Shown here piece by piece: positions 15,801-23,184 of a stretch of DNA of 39,433 bases. Source of the stretch: JADKBO01 sp037968395 (lineage in GTDB: Bacteria > Bacteroidota > Bacteroidia > Chitinophagales > Saprospiraceae). The translations under genes and the position numbers were made by a program. Where the stretch lies: contig JBBKVK010000247.1 of the NCBI GenBank assembly GCA_037968395.1, positions 1 to 39,433 on the forward strand, written 5' to 3'. The notes under the pieces are model-generated. The model worked only from the letters and a program-made list of their open reading frames with translations, was not told the DNA's origin and made no database searches. Positions within the stretch are counted from its first letter, which is position 1; each line of letters begins with the position of its first letter.

Positions 15801-17285
15801 ATGGAAACTAACAATACATACAATTCTAAGATAAGAGAGGAGGCATTGACTTTTGAAGATGTTTTACTCGTACCACGATTTTCAGAAACACTTCCAAGGG
15901 AAGTAGATATATCCAGTTATATCACTACTGACTTAAAATTAAATGCACCAATTGTATCTGCTGCTATGGACACGGTGACTGAATACAAGTTGGCAATTGC
16001 AATTGCTAGACAAGGAGGAATTGGGATTATTCACAAGAATATGTCTATCGAGGCACAGGCAGCTGAGGTCAGAAAGGTAAAGCGGTCAGAAAGTGGGATG
16101 ATCATAGATCCTGTGATCTTAAAAGCTGATGCTCTAATGTCTGATGCTCTGCATTTGATGAAAACACATAAAATAGGAGGGATACCAATTATAGATGATA
16201 CCAGTCAATTAATTGGTATTCTAACTAATCGTGATTTGAGATTCGAAACACAAATGGGTAGGCCTGTTCGTGAGATAATGACAAAGACAAATCTAATCAC
16301 TGCCCCAGAAGGAACAGATTTGTTCATGGCAAAAAATATCCTTCAAAAACACAAAATCGAGAAACTACCTGTTGTTGATAAAAATAATAAGTTAGTAGGC
16401 CTTATAACCTATAGAGATATAATGAAGCTGGAAGATTATCCTAATTCAGCTAAAGATAGTCATGGTAGATTGCTCGTAGGCGCAGCAGTAGGTGTTAAAG
16501 ATGAGACTTTTGATAGAATAGAAGCTCTTGTAAACATGGGAGTGGATGTAATAACTGTCGATACTGCCCATGGGCATAGTATATATGTGCTTAACTTGTT
16601 AAAAGAAATTAGAAAGAAATTTCCATATCTCCAATTGATAGGGGGAAATGTGGCTACAGCCGAAGGAGCCAAGGCACTGGCTGATGTAGGAGTCAATGGC
16701 GTGAAAGTAGGTGTGGGTCCTGGGAGTATCTGTACAACAAGAATCGTAGCTGGAGTAGGAGTACCGCAACTGAGTGCCATTTTAGGAGCAGCTCATGGAT
16801 TAAAAGGTACAGGCATCCCAATCATCGGTGATGGTGGGATTAAATACACAGGAGACATTGCCAAAGCATTGGCAGCTGGAGCAAGCACAATAATGGCAGG
16901 TTCTTTATTTGCAGGGACAGAAGAAGCCCCTGGTGAGACAATATTATACGAAGGTCGAAAATTTAAAGTATATAGAGGCATGGGGTCATTGGGAGCAATG
17001 GAACTAGGATCTAAAGACAGATACTTTCAAGATGTAGAAGATGATATTAAAAAACTAGTACCAGAAGGGATCGAAGGTAGATTACCATTTAAGGGATCTG
17101 TCCACGAAGTGATGATCCAATATTTAGGTGGACTTAGGGCTAGTATGGGCTATTGTGGGGCACAAACTATTCCTGATCTTCAGTTGGCAGAATTTGTAAA
17201 AATCACGGGGTCTGGTATAGCAGAGAGCCACCCTCATAATATCACAATCACAAAAGAATCTCCAAATTATAGCAGAAGATTCTAG
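15801..17285 (+). CDS. guaB: IMP dehydrogenase GuaB
   Basis: GuaB makes XMP from IMP with NAD, the committed step to guanine nucleotides. The 494-aa protein has the family layout: an N-terminal barrel half (LTFEDVLLVPRFS, SAAMDTVTE), a pair of CBS domains (about 95-205, with GILTNRDLRFE and GLITYRDIMKL), then the catalytic half with GPGSICTTRIVAGVGVPQ. The nucleophile is Cys311 in that block. The GDGGI, GSLFAGTEEAPGE and YRGMGSLGAM blocks are also complete. The ATG at 15801 fits the family N-terminus; an in-frame TTG at 15795 lies inside the promoter box and is rejected. prfA follows 68 bp downstream in the same direction and may be co-transcribed. Confidence 0.97.
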   Translation: METNNTYNSKIREEALTFEDVLLVPRFSETLPREVDISSYITTDLKLNAPIVSAAMDTVTEYKLAIAIARQGGIGIIHKNMSIEAQAAEVRKVKRSESGMIIDPVILKADALMSDALHLMKTHKIGGIPIIDDTSQLIGILTNRDLRFETQMGRPVREIMTKTNLITAPEGTDLFMAKNILQKHKIEKLPVVDKNNKLVGLITYRDIMKLEDYPNSAKDSHGRLLVGAAVGVKDETFDRIEALVNMGVDVITVDTAHGHSIYVLNLLKEIRKKFPYLQLIGGNVATAEGAKALADVGVNGVKVGVGPGSICTTRIVAGVGVPQLSAILGAAHGLKGTGIPIIGDGGIKYTGDIAKALAAGASTIMAGSLFAGTEEAPGETILYEGRKFKVYRGMGSLGAMELGSKDRYFQDVEDDIKKLVPEGIEGRLPFKGSVHEVMIQYLGGLRASMGYCGAQTIPDLQLAEFVKITGSGIAESHPHNITITKESPNYSRRF

Positions 17286-17353
17286 CCACTTTTAATAAAG
17301 AAGTCAGTATTATTTCGCACCATTTTTATTTTTAATGTAAAATAATTGAATCA

Positions 17354-18433
17354 ATGTCATTGATACAAAAGTTAGGATCCATCATAGAAAAATTTCATTA
17401 CCTGGAGGAAAGGTTGTCTGATCCAGAAGTGCAAGCAGATATAAAATTAGCCATTAAGACTAATAAAGAATATAGTGAATTAACACCCATATATAATGCT
17501 TATAATACTTATAAAAACATATTAGACAATTTAGAAAATTGTAAATTTATGCTCAAGGATGAAGATCCAGATATTAGAGATATGGCTTATGATGAGCAAG
17601 AGCAATACAATGAAGAAAAAGTTAAAATTGAAGAGGAAATAAGGGTCTTACTTATCCCAAAAGACCCAGAAGATGAAAAAGATGTTGTTGTCGAAATTAG
17701 GTCAGGAACGGGAGGAGATGAAGCAAGTATATTTGCAGGAGACCTTTTTAGGATGTACAGTAGATACTTTGATGAACAAGGCTGGAAGACAGAAATCATT
17801 GACATGAATGAAGGATCTTCTGGTGGATACAACAAGATCGTGTTAGAAGTATTTGGTACTGATGTATATGGAAAACTAAAGTTTGAGTCTGGAGCTCACA
17901 GGGTACAAAGAGTACCTGCAACTGAGACAAAAGGAAGAGTGCATACTTCTGCAGCGACAGTAGCCATAATGCCTAAGTATGAAGAGGAAGAGATCAACAT
18001 CAGAAAAGAAGACCTAAAAACTGATACATTTAGATCGGGAGGAGCTGGTGGACAAAATGTAAATAAGGTAGAAACTGGTGTTCGGTTTACTCACTTACCA
18101 ACAGGGATAGTGTCAGAATCTACAGAAGCAAGATCTCAATTAAAAAACAGAGAGATAGCCATGCAGAAGCTTTATCAAAGAATACAAGATCAGGCAAAAG
18201 ACAAAATATATAACGAGCAAAAAGACAAACGTAAGTCACTAGTCGGTTCAGGAGACAGATCAGATAAGATTAGAACCTACAATTTTCCACAAAACAGGAT
18301 GACGGACCACAGAATCAATCTTACATTATACAGTCTGGACAAGGTTATGGCAGGAGACATAGGGCAAATTATAGAGGCATTGCAAGTAGCAGAGAATGCT
18401 AGCAAAATGACTGAAGAAACGGAGGGGTATTAA
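17354..18433 (+). CDS. prfA: Peptide chain release factor 1
   Basis: RF1 reads UAA and UAG stop codons and triggers peptide release on the ribosome. The 359-aa protein carries the RF1 stop-recognition tripeptide Pro188-Ala189-Thr190 (RVPATETKGR), which separates it from RF2, and the catalytic GGQ at 232-234 (GGAGGQNVNKVETGVR). The Gln is the usual target of PrmC methylation. An acidic helical N-terminal domain precedes these. The length and the ATG at 17354 are normal. It follows guaB and converges with the M23 peptidase gene. In the 86-bp gap beyond it, the only structure I see is a short palindrome, ACCTATAGGT (18480-18489), and no clear terminator. Confidence 0.97.
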   Translation: MSLIQKLGSIIEKFHYLEERLSDPEVQADIKLAIKTNKEYSELTPIYNAYNTYKNILDNLENCKFMLKDEDPDIRDMAYDEQEQYNEEKVKIEEEIRVLLIPKDPEDEKDVVVEIRSGTGGDEASIFAGDLFRMYSRYFDEQGWKTEIIDMNEGSSGGYNKIVLEVFGTDVYGKLKFESGAHRVQRVPATETKGRVHTSAATVAIMPKYEEEEINIRKEDLKTDTFRSGGAGGQNVNKVETGVRFTHLPTGIVSESTEARSQLKNREIAMQKLYQRIQDQAKDKIYNEQKDKRKSLVGSGDRSDKIRTYNFPQNRMTDHRINLTLYSLDKVMAGDIGQIIEALQVAENASKMTEETEGY

Positions 18434-18519
18434 TTAAATTAAATTTGGCAAAATTGAATTGCTGGAATGCCTTTTGGTGACCTATAGGTATTAGTATGAA
18501 TGTCTTATAATGAATCCTT

Positions 18520-20175
18520 TTACTTACTCCTCCAAACCCCCTTATTCCCTTTCTGGTCTTCTACTTCAATAAGGATTTTGCCATTCGGCGAGATGAGAGA
18601 TTTTGGGATATAGAGTGTATTGATGAGTTCTTTGTATTCACATGGTTGCCAGATACCATTGATCCATATGTTAAATTTGAAATCTGCGGCTTTGCCTTTG
18701 ATGGTGACATCATCTTTGATGCTAAACGTATAAGTATCAGAAGAAGAATTTGGGTATAAAAGTGGTGTAATCTTTGGTGCTATCGTATCCTGATAGATGA
18801 TATAGTCACCAAAGTCAGTAATGTAAGAAGTGATGGTATCATCTATGATTGTTGATCCTTGGTCTTTGATCTCGTCGTCTTCCAACAATGCTATGATAGA
18901 GTAGGGAGTTAGTTGATTAAAGGTGATGGATAGTTTAGCATATTTTAAAATTGGGATGTTAGATTGGCCGATGGAGTAAATATCGGTGCCATTCTCGGAC
19001 TTGGTTGATATGTTTAGTTTTTCGCTTTTGGCTAATGCATATGCAGGGATTAGCAAAGTAATAGGATTTGATGATAGGAATGACTCTTGATCGTATTTTG
19101 CAAGTAAATTGTAAGAACTGCTAATACCTTTATCTGATGAGACTTCTGATCTTTGTACAAAAGTATTTATAACAGTAGTATTACCAGCTATGTCTTTAGC
19201 TTCAACCCTAATTTTCCTTGGTTTGGATTGATAGACTTTAATCATACCATCATTTCGGATAGAGTCAATTACAGATAGTTTGTTGCCTGGTAGTCTATAG
19301 GTTAGGGCAATAGTGGACTTGTCTTTCGTTTTGGCATTGTAGTCCACAAATGCTTTGATTTGATCCATTTGACCAAAATCCACATGATCCATTTTTTGGT
19401 AAAAAGTTAAAGTGTCATCTACATAGACAATTAGCTCATAGATTCCATTTTTATTGTTGGCTCCATTCATTTGGTCATATCCTTCTACGCCAATTCCAAT
19501 ACGCCAAGCTGGGATTTCTATAGTAGCTGGAATATCTTTTTTAGAATACTCTTTTTGATAAGTGATGTCTAAATCTTGACTTAGGCCATAAATGCTAATA
19601 GACTCAATCGTTGGAGCAATATTGTCGGGAGGACCAATGCCAAAAAGTATTGGGTTGACTGGTTTTTCTGTATTGGTCTCTCGTATTTCGAAGTGGAGAT
19701 GAGGACCATAAGACCTTCCAGAGTTACCCATTACACCCAGTTTTGTCCCTTTGGGATAAATGTATTTGCCGGGTTCTGGATATATATCTATTTCATATGA
19801 TTGAGCCTCTCTTTGCTGAGAATCTATCAATATTTGCAAATCTTCATTAAACGATGAGAGGTGTGCATATACTGTTGTATAACCATTAGGGTGGTCTATA
19901 TATACAGCTCTTCCATATCCACCTCTTTGGATTTTGATCCGAGATACATAACCTTGATCACTACAAAAGATGTCATCATTTTTATCTTTTGCGCTTGGTT
20001 TAATGTCCAATCCAGCATGAAAATGAGTAGACCTAATCTCTCCAAATGATCCTGCTAATACTATATCATGATTCACTGGTGAAATGAACGATGGCTTTTC
20101 TGATTGTGCAAATAGAAAAAATGGTATAGAAAATAAGAATAGAAGAAGGCACTTAGATAGTGCGGATGATTGCAT
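18520..20175 (-). CDS. Secreted M23 (LytM-type) metallopeptidase
   Basis: From the ATG at 20175 this is 551 aa: a signal peptide (MQSSALSKCLLLFLFSIPFF), an early LytM-type M23 domain (about 30-180), and a long beta-rich C-terminal part of unknown role. The zinc and catalytic residues are intact: His53 and Asp57 in HAGLD, His105 in YAHL, and the HLH pair (159-161) in GPHLHFE. It therefore looks active, unlike degenerate EnvC/NlpD-type activators. Family members cut peptidoglycan cross-links or peptides in the periplasm or outside. This is the last gene of a five-gene minus-strand run. Its start overlaps the end of meaB by 23 bp, implying translational coupling. An earlier ATG at 20199 would only lengthen the signal n-region. 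Confidence 0.9.
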   Translation of the reverse strand: MQSSALSKCLLLFLFSIPFFLFAQSEKPSFISPVNHDIVLAGSFGEIRSTHFHAGLDIKPSAKDKNDDIFCSDQGYVSRIKIQRGGYGRAVYIDHPNGYTTVYAHLSSFNEDLQILIDSQQREAQSYEIDIYPEPGKYIYPKGTKLGVMGNSGRSYGPHLHFEIRETNTEKPVNPILFGIGPPDNIAPTIESISIYGLSQDLDITYQKEYSKKDIPATIEIPAWRIGIGVEGYDQMNGANNKNGIYELIVYVDDTLTFYQKMDHVDFGQMDQIKAFVDYNAKTKDKSTIALTYRLPGNKLSVIDSIRNDGMIKVYQSKPRKIRVEAKDIAGNTTVINTFVQRSEVSSDKGISSSYNLLAKYDQESFLSSNPITLLIPAYALAKSEKLNISTKSENGTDIYSIGQSNIPILKYAKLSITFNQLTPYSIIALLEDDEIKDQGSTIIDDTITSYITDFGDYIIYQDTIAPKITPLLYPNSSSDTYTFSIKDDVTIKGKAADFKFNIWINGIWQPCEYKELINTLYIPKSLISPNGKILIEVEDQKGNKGVWRSK

Positions 20176-21181
20176 CGAACTTTTGTTTGAAAGCCTCAAA
20201 TTTAGACAATATTTTTTGATCAGAGGATTTAATTATTTCAATTACAACTTTATCTATGGCAGGGATTTTTCTAATGGAATCATTTATATACTCTTTCATC
20301 ATGATATTGAGCCACATCTTGTCCTGATTTTCTCTTTTGGATTCTAATAAATCATTATGGATCAGATGATCAAACAGTGATTTTATTGATAATTCAATCT
20401 CTTTAAATCCGGTACTTTCTAATGAGGAGCAAGACAATACTCTATTGTACTTGATATCATAGGGCGACTGAATAAAAGATAAAGCTTGTCTATAATAAGA
20501 TAATGATTCTCTTACTAGTTTTTTGTGCTCACCATCGTCTTTGTTTACTACAAAGACGTCTGCCATCTCGATTATACCTCGTTTTATACCTTGGATGGCA
20601 TCACCGGCACCTATTTGAAGTAAAAGTAATGTGATATCGACCATCTGCGAGGCTAAGTGCTCTGATTGACCAATACCAACGGTTTCTACTAATATGACAT
20701 CATATCCAGCTAACTCACAGGCTTCTATGGCTTCTCTAGTACCTTTGGCTACACCTCCTAACATTTCGCCAGCTGGGGAAGGCCGGATATATACATTGTC
20801 TAGATCAGTAAGATCTTGCATCCTTGTTTTGTCACCCAATATGCTTCCTTTTGTAGGAAGACTACTTGGATCTACAGCCAACACGGCGACTTTGAACCCT
20901 TTTGCAGCTAAAAAACTAGCATAAATATTGATAAAGGTACTCTTTCCTACTCCAGGAGGTCCGGTAATACCAATTCTGCGGCTAAATTGATCAGCTTTAC
21001 TGTTTGATAATATGGATAGAATCTCTAAACCTTTAGATTTTTTTGTTTCTATTTCGCTTTCTAATAAAGTTATGAGTTCACTTAGCACATATTTATTGCC
21101 ATGATTTATCGCTGAAACAAACTCTTCACTGCTTTTTACGTGTTTTTTCTTAAATGAAAAAGCAGGATTGATACTATCCAC
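20153..21181 (-). CDS. meaB: MeaB/ArgK-type GTPase (methylmalonyl-CoA mutase chaperone)
   Basis: MeaB is a G3E-type GTPase that loads and protects the B12 cofactor of methylmalonyl-CoA mutase. The 342-aa protein has the P-loop GPPGVGKS (74-81), AVDPSS, the LGDKTRM and RPSPAGEMLGGVAKGT blocks typical of MeaB, ETVGIGQSE, and the guanine-specificity motif NKDDGE. It starts with GTG at 21181, since no ATG is suitably placed, and the start lies two bases past the stop of the antiporter gene, so the genes are coupled. Mutase genes are not in the window, although meaB often sits beside them, which makes this neighbourhood unusual. It could serve another B12 enzyme, but motif agreement makes MeaB the best call. 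Confidence 0.92.
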   Translation of the reverse strand: MDSINPAFSFKKKHVKSSEEFVSAINHGNKYVLSELITLLESEIETKKSKGLEILSILSNSKADQFSRRIGITGPPGVGKSTFINIYASFLAAKGFKVAVLAVDPSSLPTKGSILGDKTRMQDLTDLDNVYIRPSPAGEMLGGVAKGTREAIEACELAGYDVILVETVGIGQSEHLASQMVDITLLLLQIGAGDAIQGIKRGIIEMADVFVVNKDDGEHKKLVRESLSYYRQALSFIQSPYDIKYNRVLSCSSLESTGFKEIELSIKSLFDHLIHNDLLESKRENQDKMWLNIMMKEYINDSIRKIPAIDKVVIEIIKSSDQKILSKFEAFKQKFDAIIRTI

Positions 21182-21183
21182 AG

Positions 21184-22464
21184 TTAGTGTTCTTTGGTGC
21201 TTACAATATCATCCGAACTAGGCGGTGTCCACTTAATTGTCTCAATAGGCAAATCATTGGCTTGATTGACAGCTTTCATTGATTTGCTCTTATCTTTTAT
21301 TAATGCATAAGTCATTATCAAACTAGTACCGATGATGATAAACAACAATATTCCAGGATCAAAACCTGGAAAAAATGCTTCTTTAGGAATAGCGTAAAAT
21401 AACAATACCGTAACCAATCCTCTTGGAGCAATATACAATTGTGGATGTATGTTGTTGCCTATAAATAGCCTCAGTAATATATATCTGATTAAATAGATAC
21501 TTATCATGATCAACATCGATATCATAGCTACTTCAAAATTAAGCAACGACCCTAATGAAATAGTTAGTCCAAAAATCACAAAGAAAAACGTTCTAACTAC
21601 AAATGCTGTTTCCATAGTAATGACATGGAGGCCTTCATAGATGGATTTTGCCTTTTCTAGGTGTAAAAATGAAGCTAACCTGCCTTTAAAGAACATCTCC
21701 ATGTTAGCTATCATCAGTCCAAATATCAAGATAATAATCAATGAAGACAAGTGCATTTTTTTACCCAAAGCATATAATAATAAGAGTACTGATATCAACA
21801 AAAACAACTTGACATGACTCTTAATGTGTTGGAACAAGTAAACCAAAATATAACTAGCGATTACTGAGATGACCAAGGTGATTATAATATTAGAAAATAA
21901 AGATGTGGGGCTACTAGGTGCTCCTGATTCAAATCCGCCAGCAAGAAAGTAAAACATTAGGATGCCAATTATATCTGAAAATGTACTCTCATAAATGTGA
22001 AACTCTTTTTTATCTTTTCTTAAGGTATTTACACTTGGTATTATAATGGCACTTGACAAAATACTAATAGGTGTAGCATATAAAAATGCTTGTTCAAATG
22101 TCATATCTGGTAGAAAATACCTAAGGATCAATGCAGCTATATAAGTGGAACCGAGTAGACATAACAATGCTATGGTAAATGCTTTGGCAATAGGCACTAG
22201 TTTATCTCTTTCTAACTCTAGTTCTAATGCGGCTTCAAGTACAATCATTATAAGTCCTACTGTACCAATTACTTGTAATATAGGAATAAAATCATAATCT
22301 TGAACTCCTGCAGAGTCTAATCCTAGTTTAAGTAAAATTCCCAATACGATAAGCATCAGTACAGATGGTATATTTGTTCTTTTTGAAAGTTCCCCAAAGA
22401 GATACGAAAAAATTATAATCAGTGAAGCCCCAATAATGAGGTCGTATGAAGTGAAAGATTCCAT
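21184..22464 (-). CDS. Cation:proton antiporter (CPA superfamily)
   Basis: This 426-aa integral membrane protein has about 12 hydrophobic segments, in the pattern of NhaP/CPA-type Na+(K+)/H+ exchangers. Recognisable blocks are IPSVLMLIVLGILL near the N-terminus, GLIMIVLEAALELELE, the ESTFSDIIGI segment and FFFVIFGLTISLG near residue 300. By eye, ESTFSD aligns with the ES-xx-ND motif of CPA1: Asp164 is kept but the preceding Asn is Ser163. The usual TDP block reads ATPIS, without its Asp. Ion coupling may therefore differ from standard members. It lies 8 bp after the MscS-like gene and 2 bp before meaB, in a tight minus-strand operon. The ion, Na+ or K+, is not determinable. Confidence 0.82.
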   Translation of the reverse strand: MESFTSYDLIIGASLIIIFSYLFGELSKRTNIPSVLMLIVLGILLKLGLDSAGVQDYDFIPILQVIGTVGLIMIVLEAALELELERDKLVPIAKAFTIALLCLLGSTYIAALILRYFLPDMTFEQAFLYATPISILSSAIIIPSVNTLRKDKKEFHIYESTFSDIIGILMFYFLAGGFESGAPSSPTSLFSNIIITLVISVIASYILVYLFQHIKSHVKLFLLISVLLLLYALGKKMHLSSLIIILIFGLMIANMEMFFKGRLASFLHLEKAKSIYEGLHVITMETAFVVRTFFFVIFGLTISLGSLLNFEVAMISMLIMISIYLIRYILLRLFIGNNIHPQLYIAPRGLVTVLLFYAIPKEAFFPGFDPGILLFIIIGTSLIMTYALIKDKSKSMKAVNQANDLPIETIKWTPPSSDDIVSTKEH

Positions 22465-22472
22465 ATATGTAT

Positions 22473-23162
22473 TTATTCTTTTATTATTGTGAAATTATTT
22501 TCTTGTAAATAGGATACCAATTCATTGTGGTGATCTTGGTTTCGAAGATTTACCCTCGCTATGATAATATTGTCATCAATATCTATTATAATATTTTTTT
22601 GGCTATCAAGGTATGGGCTACCAATCAGCAGGTCATTTAGTTTTTGTGAATCGCCTTCATTGTTGCCTTCAACCTTTATGGTGTGTAATGTTGATATATG
22701 ACTACTATCATTCAAAGTAAACCCATTTTTATAGAGGCCTTTATAACTAATAAATTTTAACCCTGTATCCGTATTAACCCAAATGCCCAATGCAGCAAAT
22801 TCGTCTACCCTTCCTGATAACTTTACTGAGTTAATATTCGTTGATACAATAAGTTTATTGTTCAGTTTAAAGTAAATACCGAGCAAATAATTTCGAATAA
22901 AGTCCTTAAAAAACAAATAGTTAATAGTGACAATAATAAGAGCACCTAGTGGATTGTAAATTAAGATTAATACAATAAATAGGAAACAAATTAATGGTGT
23001 TAAAGTAACTTCAAAATTTTTAATATACTTTTTTTGCCATTTAATGTTTGATTTACTTACCCAATCCCTTGCCAAAAACAATAGGGTTTTGGCTATAAGG
23101 TACAAAATGGATAACCATATGGTTATTTTAAAAAGATGATTTAAGTTAAAGTCAATATTCAT
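22473..23162 (-). CDS. Small MscS-like membrane protein
   Basis: This 229-aa protein has three hydrophobic segments (about 11-31, 51-69, 71-98) followed by a beta-type domain. The third segment and what follows line up by eye with MscS: FIRNYLLGIYFKL matches the end of the pore helix, and KLSGRVDEFAALGIWVNTDTGLKFISY matches the MscS beta domain (G-x-V-x-E/S ... T-x-D-G ... I-P-N). The glycine/alanine packing of the normal MscS pore is mostly lost, so gating or conductance could be changed. The C-terminal part (about 155-229) would be the cytoplasmic alpha/beta portion. It lies 22 bp after the P-loop ATPase gene and 8 bp before the antiporter gene. I call it a divergent mechanosensitive-channel relative, not a proven channel. 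Confidence 0.6.
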   Translation of the reverse strand: MNIDFNLNHLFKITIWLSILYLIAKTLLFLARDWVSKSNIKWQKKYIKNFEVTLTPLICFLFIVLILIYNPLGALIIVTINYLFFKDFIRNYLLGIYFKLNNKLIVSTNINSVKLSGRVDEFAALGIWVNTDTGLKFISYKGLYKNGFTLNDSSHISTLHTIKVEGNNEGDSQKLNDLLIGSPYLDSQKNIIIDIDDNIIIARVNLRNQDHHNELVSYLQENNFTIIKE

Positions 23163-23184
23163 TGATAAATTTGCTAATGATTAA

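Noticed and set aside
15626..15823. 65-codon minus-strand open frame between peroxidase and guaB
   Set aside because: It overlaps the guaB start and promoter, is low-complexity AT-rich sequence, and shows no motif or ribosome site.
18480..18489. ACCTATAGGT as a terminator between prfA and the M23 gene
   Set aside because: The palindrome is only 10 bp, with no loop and no T-run on either strand.
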